This document shows, piece after piece, positions 33,313 through 42,130 of a stretch of 64,000 nt of DNA. Both the position numbers and the translations under genes were made by a program. The stretch is from positions 1,860,001 to 1,924,000 of the forward strand of contig NC_014844.1 of assembly GCF_000176915.2 (NCBI RefSeq), read 5' to 3'. This stretch comes from Pseudodesulfovibrio aespoeensis Aspo-2 (GTDB lineage: Bacteria; Desulfobacterota; Desulfovibrionia; Desulfovibrionales; Desulfovibrionaceae). Under the pieces are notes generated by a model that was not told where the DNA came from, ran no database searches, and worked only from the letters and a program-made list of their open reading frames with translations. The first letter of the stretch is position 1. Each line of letters begins with the position of its first letter.

Positions 33313-34233
33313 ATGACCGAAAACGACTACACCCTGGCCGACGTGGTCGCCCTGCTGGTGGAATCGGGCGACAACGGCCCGGCCTCGCACCGCTACGCCG
33401 ACGACGTGCCCATGCCGTCCGTGGAAATACTCTCCGAGATCGTCGAGGACCTGCGCCGCGTCCTGTTCCCCGGCTATTTCGGCCCCTCCGAGATCACCCC
33501 GGACACCATGCCCTACCACATCGGCTCCACCCTGGACCGGGTCAAGCGCCGCCTGGCCGACCAGATCAACCGGGGCTACTGCTTTGTCTGTGACAAAACC
33601 TCGACCGACAAGTGCCACGACTGCGAGGAACGGGCCAAACGCATGGCCCACAAGTTCATCGCCACCCTGCCCAGGATTCGCAGCCTCCTGCTCATGGATG
33701 TGGAGGCAGCCTACGACGGCGATCCGGCGGCCAAGACCCACGGCGAAACCATCTTCTGCTACCCGTCCGTGCGCGCCCTGACCAACCACCGGGTGGCCCA
33801 CGAGCTTTACAAGCTCAACGTGGACATCATCCCGCGCATCATCGGCGAGATGGCCCACTCGGACACCGGCATCGACATCCACCCAGGCGCGACCATCGGC
33901 AAAAGCTTCTTCATGGACCACGGCACGGGTACGGTCATCGGCGAGACCTGTGTCATCGGCGACAACGTCCGCATCTACCAGGGCGTCACCCTGGGGGCCA
34001 AGAGCTTTCCCAAGGGCGACGACGAGCGGCTGATCAAGGGGCTGCCCCGCCACCCCATTGTGGAAAATGATGTCATCATCTATGCCGGAGCCACCATCCT
34101 GGGCCGGGTGACCATCGGCAAGGGCGCGGTCATCGGCGGCAATGTCTGGATCACCCGCGACGTGCCGCCCGGTTCCCAGGTGGTCCAGTCCCGCGTGCTC
34201 CAGCAGTCCTTTGTGGACGGCGCAGGCATCTGA
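33313..34233 (+). CDS. cysE: Serine O-acetyltransferase with an extra Cys-rich insert
   Basis: A 306-aa enzyme that acetylates serine with acetyl-CoA, the first step to cysteine. The C-terminal left-handed beta-helix has GIDIHPGATIGKSFFMDHGTG (catalytic His) and repeated hexapeptides through ATILGRVTIGKGAVIGGNVWIT. The N-terminal helical domain contains C90, C93, C101 and C104 (CFVC-X7-CHDC), a four-cysteine cluster not present in E. coli CysE. It could bind zinc or an Fe-S cluster and make the enzyme respond to metal or redox state. The C-terminal Ile is right for docking with CysK. It is the last gene of the operon, closed by a strong terminator. Confidence 0.93.
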   Translation: MTENDYTLADVVALLVESGDNGPASHRYADDVPMPSVEILSEIVEDLRRVLFPGYFGPSEITPDTMPYHIGSTLDRVKRRLADQINRGYCFVCDKTSTDKCHDCEERAKRMAHKFIATLPRIRSLLLMDVEAAYDGDPAAKTHGETIFCYPSVRALTNHRVAHELYKLNVDIIPRIIGEMAHSDTGIDIHPGATIGKSFFMDHGTGTVIGETCVIGDNVRIYQGVTLGAKSFPKGDDERLIKGLPRHPIVENDVIIYAGATILGRVTIGKGAVIGGNVWITRDVPPGSQVVQSRVLQQSFVDGAGI

Positions 34234-34310
34234 TCCGACGACAAAACAGAAAAAGGGCGACACGGGTCGAGCCGTTCAGCAAAGGTGTGGACTTTTGCTT
34301 TTCAAAACCG

Positions 34311-34345
34311 AAATCCCCCTACTGTACCAACAGTTAGGGGGATTT
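34311..34345 (+). terminator. Terminator of the nifU-nifS-cysK-cysE operon
   Basis: A stem AAATCCCCCTA-CTGT / ACAG-TTAGGGGGATTT, about 15 bp with one bulge and an ACCA loop, is followed by TTCGTG. It lies about 78 bp after the cysE stop. Confidence 0.75.
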
Positions 34346-34431
34346 TCGTGTCCAGCAAGAAATCTTGCCCAGCACAGAGGTCGCTTATTCCAGCCCCTGT
34401 TGACGGAATGCGAGGCAGCGCCTGCAAAAAG

Positions 34432-34677
34432 TCATCCGATCAGAGCGCTTATTCCCCAACCTACTCCAAAAAGAATAGCCAGAAAAACAGCTTGTAATGG
34501 CATAGATCCGAAGACACCTTTCCAATACAGACCACGTTCTTTTGCCGCCGCAGCTTTTCCGGGGGGGTAGTGCATACCAAGAAATCCGGCGACGACAGCA
34601 CCAGGAATCAATATCCAAGGAGTGACATTAAGGAATCCACAGACAAGCATTCCAATTAACAACAGCGTTCCCAACAT
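34432..34677 (-). CDS. Small membrane protein in an AT-rich patch, 81 aa
   Basis: I do not recognise this protein. It has a hydrophobic N-terminal half (MLGTLLLIGMLVCGFL, WILIPGAVVAGFLG), a hydrophilic loop with HYPPGKAAAAKERG, and a final helix (AVFLAILFGVGWGISAL). The Shine-Dalgarno is weak (GGTG). Base composition of 34250-34850 is visibly lower in GC than its surroundings, which suggests recent acquisition or relaxed selection. The rest of the ~670-bp interval between cysE and the TPR gene holds two hairpins and no other convincing gene. Confidence 0.5.
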   Translation of the reverse strand: MLGTLLLIGMLVCGFLNVTPWILIPGAVVAGFLGMHYPPGKAAAAKERGLYWKGVFGSMPLQAVFLAILFGVGWGISALIG

Positions 34678-34800
34678 ATTTACACCGAATGTTTGATGTT
34701 CTCAGATACAGAGAGCAAAGCATATTGTGTTGGCTGTGTCTACAGGTCAGGGAAAATCAAAGCGCACCGTATCGCATGATTCACAAATGCGCTCAAGCCA

Positions 34801-34825
34801 AATGCCCCCGATAATCGGGGGCATT
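34801..34825. terminator. Hairpin in the cysE-TPR interval
   Basis: An almost perfect palindrome AATGCCCCCGAT-A-ATCGGGGGCATT is followed on the + strand by CTTTT. It could end transcripts from either side; the TPR gene on the minus strand stops 84 bp away. Confidence 0.6.
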
Positions 34826-34908
34826 CTTTTCAAGGTCCACACCTATGCTGAACGCCTTGGACACGGGTCGCCCTTTTCATTCCTGTTCACGCCGATGCGG
34901 TATCGGCC

Positions 34909-35559
34909 CTATTGCTCCAACTGGTTGACCAGACCGGCCACTGGCTGGCCCGAGGGCGTGGTGGCCTCGGGATCGATGGCCAGCACCGCCTTCCACGCCT
35001 TGAGGGCGTTTTCCCTGTCGTTCAGGTCGTGCATGTAGACCACTCCCATGTTGTAGCGCGCCGTGACATGGGCGGTATCGAGCTTGGCCGCGTGCTCAAA
35101 GGCGTCGATGGCCTTCTGGTACTGCTCCAGGCGGCGGTACATGACGCCCAGGTCCGACCAGACCCCGGACCGCATGGGCGCAAGCTCCACGGCACGCTCG
35201 TAGGCCGTGGCAGCCTTGGCGGGCAGGTCGTGATCAAAACAGTAATTGCCCAGCGCAATCCAGGCGTCCGCATTGGTGGGTGCGGCAGCCGCGTCCGCCT
35301 CAAGCTTGGCCAGCGTGGCCGGGTCCGCCGCGTGGGACGCATCCTGTCCAGCTGCAGACTGCCCGGCGGGGCCGGACTGCGCGGGCGCGCCCATGGCCGC
35401 CTGCCTGCCGCCCCGCTGCTCCACATAGAGCATGGTCAGGGCGTTGCCCAGAAAAGCGCCCACAAGCAGGGCCACGGCCACCAGCAGGACGCAGGATGAT
35501 TTCCTGACATACTGCTGCTGCGTCTCTTCCGCTTCCCGCTCTCTCTTGTGTATTCCCAT
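34909..35559 (-). CDS. Membrane-anchored TPR protein
   Basis: A 216-aa protein with a single N-terminal transmembrane helix (res ~22-42, CVLLVAVALLVGAFLGNALTML) after a charged, glutamine-rich start. An Ala/Gly-rich periplasmic linker follows, then three tetratricopeptide repeats from about res 90 (DAWIALGNYCFDHDLPAKA, GVWSDLGVMYRRLEQYQKA, ARYNMGVVYMHDLNDRENA). Such proteins are assembly or scaffolding factors; the partner is unknown. GGAG five bases before the ATG supports the start. It is divergent from ileS. Confidence 0.85.
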   Translation of the reverse strand: MGIHKREREAEETQQQYVRKSSCVLLVAVALLVGAFLGNALTMLYVEQRGGRQAAMGAPAQSGPAGQSAAGQDASHAADPATLAKLEADAAAAPTNADAWIALGNYCFDHDLPAKAATAYERAVELAPMRSGVWSDLGVMYRRLEQYQKAIDAFEHAAKLDTAHVTARYNMGVVYMHDLNDRENALKAWKAVLAIDPEATTPSGQPVAGLVNQLEQ

Positions 35560-35788
35560 GTATTCTCCGTATCATTGACGTTATGGTTTTCATCCGCCAA
35601 GCGCAAAACGCACCCTAGCAGAACAGCGACAGGCAGGCCAGAGCAAATGGCTCGTGCAAGCGGCCATCCCGAATGACGAAATCGTTGCGAGGCTTGACTT
35701 CCGGGCCGGGTTATACCACTCTACCCCGATTCATTTGAACAGGCCATATCATCCAGAGAAATATACCGCGTCGGAGGACCGAAAACCC

Positions 35789-38617
35789 ATGAGCGACTAC
35801 AAAGACACGCTGCTCCTGCCCCAGACCGCCTTTCCCATGAAGGCCAATCTCAAACAGCGCGAGCCGGAGACGCTCAAATACTGGGAGGAGATCAGGGCCT
35901 ACGACCGCATGGTCGCCGCCGGAGACCCCGACGACACCTATGTCCTGCACGACGGCCCGCCCTACGCCAACGGGCACATCCATATGGGCACGGCCCTGAA
36001 CAAGGTGCTCAAGGACATCGTGGTCAAGTCGCGCAACATGCAGGGCCAGACCGCCCACTATGTGCCGGGCTGGGACTGCCACGGCCTGCCCATTGAGCAC
36101 AAGGTGGAGCAGGAGCTCAAGAAGAAGAACAAGGAACTCGACACCCTGACCATCCGCAAGATATGCCGCTCCTACGCGGCCAAGTGGCTCGACGTGCAGC
36201 GCGGCGAGTTCAAGCGGCTGGGCGTGCTGGGCACCTGGGACGATCCCTACATGACCATGAACCCGCAGTATGAGGCGGCCACGGCCCGCGAACTGGGCAG
36301 GTTCATGGAGCGCGATGGCGTGGTGCGCGGCAAGAAGCCCATCTACTGGTGCTGCGACTGCCGCACCGCCCTGGCCGAGGCCGAGGTGGAATACGAGGAC
36401 CACAAATCGCCGTCCATCTACGTCCGCTTCCCCATGGCCGACCCCAAGGCCAATGAATTGGCCGACCTGGATGTCAACAGGCTCTTCATCCTCATCTGGA
36501 CCACCACCCCCTGGACCATCCCGGACAACATGGCCGTGGCCGTGCATCCCGACTTCGACTACGCCGTGGTCGCGGCGGGCAGCGACTTCTATGTCCTGGC
36601 CGAGGGGTTGCTCGAAGACTGTGCCGCCAAGTTCGGCTGGACAGACCACAGCGTGCTGACCACGGTCAAGGGCGCACAGCTTGAGGGACTCAAGGCCAGA
36701 CACCCCATCTACGACCGCGAATCCCCGGTGGTGCTGGCCGACTACGTCACCCTTGAAACCGGCACCGGCTGCGTCCACACCGCTCCGGGCCATGGCAGGG
36801 AGGACTTCGAGACCGGCCTCAGATACGGCCTGGAAATCTACTCGCCCATGAACGACCGGGGCGAGTTCCTGCCCGAGGTGGATTTCTTCGCCGGGCTCAA
36901 CGTCTGGGACGCCAATCCAAAAGTCATCGAAAAACTTGAGGAACTGGGCAACCTGATGGCCTCGCGCCAGATCGCCCACTCCTACCCGCACTGCTGGCGG
37001 TGCAAGCAGCCGGTCATCTTCCGCGCCACCACCCAGTGGTTCATCGGCATGGACGAGAACCATCTGCGCACCCGCGCCCTGGACGCCATCCGCAACAAGG
37101 TCCAGTGGATTCCGGCCTGGGGCGAGGAGCGCATCCACAGCATGATCGCCAACCGCCCGGACTGGTGCATCTCGCGCCAGCGCAACTGGGGCGTGCCCAT
37201 CTCGGCCCTCATCTGCGAGGACTGCGACCAGACCTGGTTCGACGCCAAGTGGGTCTACGACATCTGCGACAAGTACGCCGAGCACGAAACAGGCTGCGAC
37301 TACTGGTTCGAGGCGCCCATCGAGGCGCTGGTCCCGACGGGCCTGACCTGCCCCAAGTGCGGCGGCAGCCACTGGAAGCGCGAGACCGACATCCTCGATG
37401 TCTGGTTCGACTCCGGCACCAGCTACGCTGCCGTGGTCGAGCAGCGCGCCGAGACCCGGTTCCCGGCGGACCTGTATCTCGAAGGCTCGGACCAGCACCG
37501 CGGCTGGTTCCACAGTTCGCTCCTGGCCTCGGTAGGCACCCGCGACGTGCCGCCCTACAAGGCTGTGCTCACCCACGGCTACGTGGTCGATGCCGATGGC
37601 CGCAAGATGTCAAAATCCATCGGCAACGTCATCGCGCCCCAGGAGATCATCGACAAGTTCGGCGCGGAGATCCTGCGCATGTGGGTCTCGGCCTCCAACT
37701 ACCAGGAGGACATCCGCATCTCGGACGAGACCCTGAACCGGCTGGTGGACGCCTACAGGCGCATCCGCAACACCTGCCGCTATCTGCTCTCCAACCTCAA
37801 CGACTTCGACCCGGCGGACCGGGTGGCCGTGGCCGACATGCTGCCGCTCGACCGCTACGCCCTGGACATGGTCGCCCGCCATCACGCGGCCATCGGGCAG
37901 GCCTACGCCAAATTCGAATTCCACAAGGTCTACCACACCCTGCACAACCTCTGCGTGGTGGACCTCTCGTCCTTCTACCTCGACATCATCAAGGACCGCC
38001 TCTACGTCGAGGAGCGGGACGGCCTCAAGCGCCGCTCGGCCCAGACCGTACTCTGGCAGACCCTGCTCATGCTCCTTGAGGACATGGCCCCGGTGCTCTC
38101 CTTCACCGCCGAGGAGGCGTTTCAGGTCCTGCCCGAGGCCATCAAGGCGGACCTGGACCAGACCGACACGGTCTTTGCCCTGCGCTTTGCGCCCGACGAG
38201 GTCAACCTGCCCGCGGAGGAGCGCGCCCGCTGGGACATGCTGGCCGCGGTGCGCGGCGAGGTCAACAAGGCCATTGAGCCCAAGCGCAAGGACCGGGTCA
38301 TCGGCAAGTCCCTTGACGCCCATGTCACCCTCTACGCCACCGAGACGGTGCGCGAGCTGGTGGCCTCCAAGGAGCTTGACGCGCGCGAGTTCTTCATCGT
38401 CTCCAAGATCACCCTGGCCGACGTGGCCGATGTCCCGGCAGACGCCCCGACAGAGCCCTTTGTTGCCGAGGAGATCAAGGATCTGAAGATCACGGTATCT
38501 CCGGCTCCGGGCGTCAAGTGCGAGCGGTGCTGGCGCATCAGCGAGGACCTGGGGAGTGATCCGGCCTACCCGGACGCCTGCCCGCGCTGCACTGCGGTGC
38601 TCAGGACCCTGGTCTAG
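35789..38617 (+). CDS. ileS: Isoleucyl-tRNA synthetase
   Basis: A 942-aa class I synthetase that charges tRNA-Ile. The HIGH-type motif is HIHMG near res 61 and the KMSKS loop is KMSKS near res 604. The editing domain lies between them ([25 protein letters not shown]). The C-terminal zinc site is CERCW...CPRC. Length agrees with the bacterial form (E. coli 938 aa). The frame is open to 35654 but GGAGGA lies about 10 bases before ATG 35789, and [18 protein letters not shown] is the usual N-terminus. I saw no T-box in the 230-bp upstream gap. lspA follows after 4 bp, the common ileS-lspA arrangement. Confidence 0.97.
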   Translation: MSDYKDTLLLPQTAFPMKANLKQREPETLKYWEEIRAYDRMVAAGDPDDTYVLHDGPPYANGHIHMGTALNKVLKDIVVKSRNMQGQTAHYVPGWDCHGLPIEHKVEQELKKKNKELDTLTIRKICRSYAAKWLDVQRGEFKRLGVLGTWDDPYMTMNPQYEAATARELGRFMERDGVVRGKKPIYWCCDCRTALAEAEVEYEDHKSPSIYVRFPMADPKANELADLDVNRLFILIWTTTPWTIPDNMAVAVHPDFDYAVVAAGSDFYVLAEGLLEDCAAKFGWTDHSVLTTVKGAQLEGLKARHPIYDRESPVVLADYVTLETGTGCVHTAPGHGREDFETGLRYGLEIYSPMNDRGEFLPEVDFFAGLNVWDANPKVIEKLEELGNLMASRQIAHSYPHCWRCKQPVIFRATTQWFIGMDENHLRTRALDAIRNKVQWIPAWGEERIHSMIANRPDWCISRQRNWGVPISALICEDCDQTWFDAKWVYDICDKYAEHETGCDYWFEAPIEALVPTGLTCPKCGGSHWKRETDILDVWFDSGTSYAAVVEQRAETRFPADLYLEGSDQHRGWFHSSLLASVGTRDVPPYKAVLTHGYVVDADGRKMSKSIGNVIAPQEIIDKFGAEILRMWVSASNYQEDIRISDETLNRLVDAYRRIRNTCRYLLSNLNDFDPADRVAVADMLPLDRYALDMVARHHAAIGQAYAKFEFHKVYHTLHNLCVVDLSSFYLDIIKDRLYVEERDGLKRRSAQTVLWQTLLMLLEDMAPVLSFTAEEAFQVLPEAIKADLDQTDTVFALRFAPDEVNLPAEERARWDMLAAVRGEVNKAIEPKRKDRVIGKSLDAHVTLYATETVRELVASKELDAREFFIVSKITLADVADVPADAPTEPFVAEEIKDLKITVSPAPGVKCERCWRISEDLGSDPAYPDACPRCTAVLRTLV

Positions 38618-38621
38618 ACGC

Positions 38622-39110
38622 ATGCGCAAATACCGGCTCGCATCCCTCTGGGCAGGCGCTGTCATCGCCCTGGATCAGGCCACCAAGCTGTGGGTGTCCG
38701 CGACCATGGAGCTGTGGACGGGATTTCCTGTCATTTCAGGATTCTTCAACCTCGTCCATGTCACCAACAAGGGCGCGGCGTGGGGATTTCTGGCCAGCGA
38801 GTCCATCGACTGGCAGCGCCCCCTGTTCATCGCGGTGACGATCCTGGCCCTGGGGTTCATCGGCTACATGCTCAAGACCGCCGACAACTCGGACCGGTGG
38901 ATGATCACCGGGCTTGGCCTCATCGCCGGAGGCGCGGTGGGCAACCTGATCGACCGGGTCCGGCTCGGCGTGGTGGTGGATTTTCTGGATTTCCACGTCA
39001 AAGGGTATCACTGGCCCGCCTTCAATGTAGCAGACTGCGCCTTGACCGTTGGCGCGGGGTGCATCATCATCTCCCTGTTCTTCAACCGCCGCCCGGCCAA
39101 AACCCCGTAA
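38622..39110 (+). CDS. lspA: Signal peptidase II (prolipoprotein signal peptidase)
   Basis: A 162-aa inner-membrane aspartic protease that cleaves lipoprotein signal peptides. It has four hydrophobic helices; the catalytic Asp motifs are GNLIDRVRLGVVVDFL and FNVADCALTVG. NKGAAWGFL is the conserved substrate-side box (usually N-x-GAAFG). It begins at ATG 38622 just after ileS; the longer frame into ileS is not used. Its substrates in this window include the CpoB-like lipoprotein (LGC lipobox) and the SurA-like lipoprotein at 61101 (LAGC). Confidence 0.95.
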   Translation: MRKYRLASLWAGAVIALDQATKLWVSATMELWTGFPVISGFFNLVHVTNKGAAWGFLASESIDWQRPLFIAVTILALGFIGYMLKTADNSDRWMITGLGLIAGGAVGNLIDRVRLGVVVDFLDFHVKGYHWPAFNVADCALTVGAGCIIISLFFNRRPAKTP

Positions 39111-39139
39111 AGGGCAGCCGGGCACAAGGAGCGCATTTG

Positions 39140-39367
39140 ATGTTTCCCGATGTTTCCACCCTTACCGCCACCCAGTGGGTGGTCATCATGTCTGCGGTCG
39201 CCGCATGCTTTTCCTTCAGCGCCTGGACCATCCTCGACGCCTGGAAACGGCATTTCGAATCGGCCAACGAGAAACTGCTCTGGATACAGATATGCATTTT
39301 TGTTCCCATTCTGGGCTCTGTGGCGTATCTTTTCTTTGGTCAAAAAAGAGGAATCAAACGCTCATGA
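39140..39367 (+). CDS. Small PLDc_N-like membrane protein, 75 aa
   Basis: Two hydrophobic helices (QWVVIMSAVAACFSFSAWTIL and WIQICIFVPILGSVAYLFF) flank a charged loop (KRHFESANEKL). The ending resembles the phospholipase D N-terminal (PLDc_N) membrane module. AAGGAG eight bases before ATG 39140 shows it is a separate gene, although the frame is open through lspA. Its stop overlaps the start of the next gene (ATGA). The function is unknown. Confidence 0.75.
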   Translation: MFPDVSTLTATQWVVIMSAVAACFSFSAWTILDAWKRHFESANEKLLWIQICIFVPILGSVAYLFFGQKRGIKRS

Positions 39368-40266
39368 ATAAAATTATCAAATACTCCCTGGTGGTTGCCT
39401 CCATCTTTATCCTGATGGCAACCCTTGGCTGCGCCTCGAAAACCGACATGCAAACCCTCCAGAGTGAACGGCAGCAGGATCTTGGCCGCATCAGGCAACT
39501 GGAAGCCGAGCTTGAGGAATCAAAGCAGCAGCTCAAGTCGGAAATCGAACAATCCCAGTCGCCGGTCCGGGAGAAGGCGGCGGACATGTGGGCCGAAATC
39601 CAGGCCCTGCGCGCCGACTTCGCCAAACTCAGGGGGGACCTTGAGACCATGAACATGCGCCTGGACACGCAGGTGGGCGAATCCAACTCCACCATGACCA
39701 TGGCCGTGCTGGCCGACCAGCTCCACGAGATCGAGTTCGTGCTGGAGAACCAGCTCCAGGTGGACATGACCAAGGTGCGCAAGGAACGCGCGGCCACCCT
39801 TGGCACCTCTGGTGTGGCACCGGGTGCCGCAGCGCCGCCACAGGCCGCCCAGGACGAAGACGAACCCGGTGAAACGGCGGCCACCAGCTCGGACCCGGCC
39901 AAGGCGCTCTACGACAAGGCCTACGCCCTGTACAAGGAGGATCAGTTCGAAAAGGCCCGCTCCTACTGGGCCGAGTTCACTGACACCTTCAAGAGCCACT
40001 CCTTCGCGCCCAGCGCGGTCTTCTGGCAGGGCCAGTGCTACTTCAAGCTCAAGGACTACTCCCGCGCGGTCATCCTGTTCGAGGATGTCATCGAAAAGTA
40101 CGCCAAGAGCGCCAAATACAAGGCCGCCCTGCTCAGGGCCGGATACTCCTGGGACTATCTCGGCAAGCCGGAACTGGCCAAGATGCGCATGGCCGAAGTG
40201 GTCAAGAAGTTTCCCAAATCGGTCGAGGCGACCCAGGCGGCACGCTTTCTGGAAAAAGCAAAATAA
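39364..40266 (+). CDS. CpoB/YbgF-like periplasmic lipoprotein with coiled coil and TPRs
   Basis: A 300-aa protein. The signal peptide ends in LMATLGC, a lipobox with Cys23. A coiled coil spans about res 30-140 (ERQQDLGRIRQLEAELEESKQQL onward), then an Ala/Pro-rich linker, then TPR-like repeats (ALYDKAYALYKEDQFEKARSYWAEF, AVFWQGQCYFKLKDYSRAVILFEDVIEKY). This is the CpoB (Tol-Pal associated) layout, though no tol/pal genes are adjacent. The ATG at 39364 overlaps the upstream stop. It probably coordinates envelope constriction or acts as an outer-membrane scaffold. Confidence 0.82.
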   Translation: MNKIIKYSLVVASIFILMATLGCASKTDMQTLQSERQQDLGRIRQLEAELEESKQQLKSEIEQSQSPVREKAADMWAEIQALRADFAKLRGDLETMNMRLDTQVGESNSTMTMAVLADQLHEIEFVLENQLQVDMTKVRKERAATLGTSGVAPGAAAPPQAAQDEDEPGETAATSSDPAKALYDKAYALYKEDQFEKARSYWAEFTDTFKSHSFAPSAVFWQGQCYFKLKDYSRAVILFEDVIEKYAKSAKYKAALLRAGYSWDYLGKPELAKMRMAEVVKKFPKSVEATQAARFLEKAK

Positions 40267-40317
40267 CGAATCCCCGCGCGCCCGCCCGGCGCGCGTGCGT
40301 CTTGAACAGGAATCATA

Positions 40318-40758
40318 ATGAAAGAACTCGTCAAGGGTTTCAGGAAAATAGTCTATCTCTCCTTCCCGCCGGAGGTTTCGGGCCGCCCTGTGGTCTGCAA
40401 CCTGACCCGGCTGTTCGACCTCAGCTTCAACATCCTCAAGGCGGACATCTCGCCCCGCCACGAGGGCACCATGACCTTGGAGGTCTCCGGCCTGGAGGAA
40501 GATTTCCACAAGGGAATAGGCTACCTGAAGGAAAACGGCATCCGGATCACCCCGGTGGCCCACAAGATATTCCGCAACGAGGAGTCGTGCATCCACTGCG
40601 GGGTGTGCACGGCCATGTGTCCGACCGACGCCCTGTTACTTGATCCGGGCACGAGGCTCGTGGTCTTCGACGTGGACAAGTGCTCTGCCTGCGGCATGTG
40701 TACCCGCGTCTGTCCGGTCAAGGCCATGACCCTTGATCTCAAGGACGACAGAAACTGA
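40318..40758 (+). CDS. NIL-domain ferredoxin, two 4Fe-4S clusters
   Basis: A 146-aa soluble protein with an N-terminal NIL domain (res ~5-80), as in the methionine transporter ATPase MetN. The ferredoxin half holds CIHCGVCTAMCP and CSACGMCTRVCP, two complete 4Fe-4S binding sites. NIL-ferredoxins act with the DUF39/COG1900 protein in the sulfide-to-homocysteine route of anaerobes including Desulfovibrio and methanogens (from memory of that literature). Neither DUF39 nor an ApbE-like partner is in the window, so this role is a hypothesis. AGGA lies before the ATG. Confidence 0.88.
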   Translation: MKELVKGFRKIVYLSFPPEVSGRPVVCNLTRLFDLSFNILKADISPRHEGTMTLEVSGLEEDFHKGIGYLKENGIRITPVAHKIFRNEESCIHCGVCTAMCPTDALLLDPGTRLVVFDVDKCSACGMCTRVCPVKAMTLDLKDDRN

Positions 40759-40778
40759 ACATCTCCGGGAGGCCCTCC

Positions 40779-41297
40779 ATGAGCGACGAAAAACGCACCT
40801 TCTCGCGCGTGCCGGTTCGGCTGAAAGGATACGCCAGGGTCATGCGCAACATCGAGTCCTCCCCCATCTACACAGGCGATGGGGTGGGCGACGCGGCCTG
40901 CGCCACAGCCCTCTTCAAGGGGAGCAAGCTGCCGGAGGATCTCACGAATTTCCTCCTGGAAATTAACCGCAAGCTCGACAGGATTCTCGGCTCCCTGAGC
41001 CAGGGCGGCCTGCGCGACGACTTTCCCCTGGATATCGAAATCATGGAACTGTCCGCTGTGGGCATCAAGTTCCGCTCCAAATCCTCCTTTGAGATCGGCA
41101 CCCCCCTTGAAATCGTCATCATCCTCGGCCAGGTGCCTCTCAAGATGGCGGGCAGCAAGGGGATTGTCAGAGGCATCGATGAGGATACCGGGCTCTCCCG
41201 GTTCGAGTTCGTGGACACTCTCGAGTCGGGCATGGAGGCCATAGTCCAGTTCGTCTTCCAGCAGCAGCGGGAACAGATCAGAAAAACCAAAATGTAA
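40779..41297 (+). CDS. PilZ-like protein
   Basis: A 172-aa protein whose N-terminus carries RTFSR (the RxxxR of PilZ c-di-GMP sites) followed by VPVRLKGYARV. A central segment (res ~45-85) is helical. IMELSAVGIKFRS supplies a degenerate D/NxSxxG box, with Glu in place of Asp/Asn. C-di-GMP binding is therefore plausible but not certain. GGAGG lies about 12 bases before the ATG. It lies 19 bp upstream of cheZ on the same strand, suggesting a link between c-di-GMP and chemotaxis output. Confidence 0.65.
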   Translation: MSDEKRTFSRVPVRLKGYARVMRNIESSPIYTGDGVGDAACATALFKGSKLPEDLTNFLLEINRKLDRILGSLSQGGLRDDFPLDIEIMELSAVGIKFRSKSSFEIGTPLEIVIILGQVPLKMAGSKGIVRGIDEDTGLSRFEFVDTLESGMEAIVQFVFQQQREQIRKTKM

Positions 41298-41316
41298 ACG
41301 GTTCCAGGAGAGCTCA

Positions 41317-42054
41317 ATGACCGGCAACGAAGAACTCGTCAAGGCGCTGATGGAAAAGGTCTCGGACCAGCTCGTGGCGAGCCTCAGGGACACCATATCC
41401 GTCGCGGTTGAAAAGGAAATAGCCAAGAACCTCTCCAAGTCCCTCCTTGAGGGCGAGTTCTACCGCCGCGTCAACGAAGACCTTCAGGATGGACTCAAGA
41501 AGATTTACCACGAGGTCAAGGCGGCCAAGGGCGGCAATGAAATCAAAAGCATAGAGACCGCCTTCAACCCAGAAGAACTCTTCAGCGAGACCTCGGACCA
41601 GCTGGACGCCGTGCTCAGGACCACCGAGAAGGCCGCGGTGGACATCATCGACATCGTCGAGAAGCTCCAGGACATGCAGACCACCGTGGACAAGATCGTC
41701 AAGGGATTCGAATCGGGCGGCGTGACCAAGCAGGACCGCGTCCGGCTCAAGGAGATCAACCAGACCCTTGGCAACGACCTCTCCACCATCATGGTCACCT
41801 TGAGCTTTCAGGATCTCACCGGCCAGCGCATCAAGATCATCATCAACTCCATCCGCGAGGTGGAAAAGATCGTGCGCCAGGTCATGCTCTCCACCGGCCT
41901 GATGATCCGCCAGCGCGAAAAAGAGCCGGACAAGGACATCAACAGCCTCTCCCTGGACGCCAAGACCCAGGCCAGCTCCAAATTGCAGGGACCGTCCGAG
42001 GGGTCCAAGCAGGGAGACGTTGACGATCTGCTCGCCTCCCTGGGTCTTGACTGA
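41317..42054 (+). CDS. cheZ: CheY phosphatase CheZ
   Basis: A 245-aa protein that dephosphorylates CheY. The catalytic motif SFQDLTGQRIK places D166 and Q170 where E. coli CheZ has its catalytic Asp and Gln. The C-terminal peptide VDDLLASLGLD is almost identical to the E. coli CheY-binding tail. The rest is long helices with a hairpin, as in CheZ. An N-terminal extension (res 1-70) is not in the E. coli protein. AGGAG lies before the ATG. cheZ is classically gamma/beta-proteobacterial, but related forms occur in deltaproteobacteria. The target would be a CheY such as the receiver at 10079 or one elsewhere. Confidence 0.92.
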   Translation: MTGNEELVKALMEKVSDQLVASLRDTISVAVEKEIAKNLSKSLLEGEFYRRVNEDLQDGLKKIYHEVKAAKGGNEIKSIETAFNPEELFSETSDQLDAVLRTTEKAAVDIIDIVEKLQDMQTTVDKIVKGFESGGVTKQDRVRLKEINQTLGNDLSTIMVTLSFQDLTGQRIKIIINSIREVEKIVRQVMLSTGLMIRQREKEPDKDINSLSLDAKTQASSKLQGPSEGSKQGDVDDLLASLGLD

Positions 42055-42077
42055 TTCCCCTGCCGAACCAATGCACA

Positions 42078-42107
42078 AGGGCCGCTCCGGATATCCGGAG
42101 CGGCCCT
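42078..42107. terminator. Bidirectional terminator between cheZ and mgtE
   Basis: A perfect 30-nt palindrome, AGGGCCGCTCCGG and its complement around ATAT, lies between the convergent genes 24 bp after each stop. Confidence 0.85.
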
Positions 42108-42130
42108 GTCGTTTGCGGCACAGAGGGAAC

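Noticed and set aside
32086-34263. 725-codon minus frame opposite cysK and cysE
   Set aside because: Both + strand genes are unambiguous, with active-site residues in place; the reverse frame is a GC artefact.
34727-35038. Possible integrase remnant on the + strand after the small membrane protein
   Set aside because: A few residues looked suggestive, but no catalytic motif or att-like repeat could be shown.
35560-35788. T-box riboswitch upstream of ileS
   Set aside because: No T-box consensus sequence or specifier loop was seen, and T-boxes are rare in this group.
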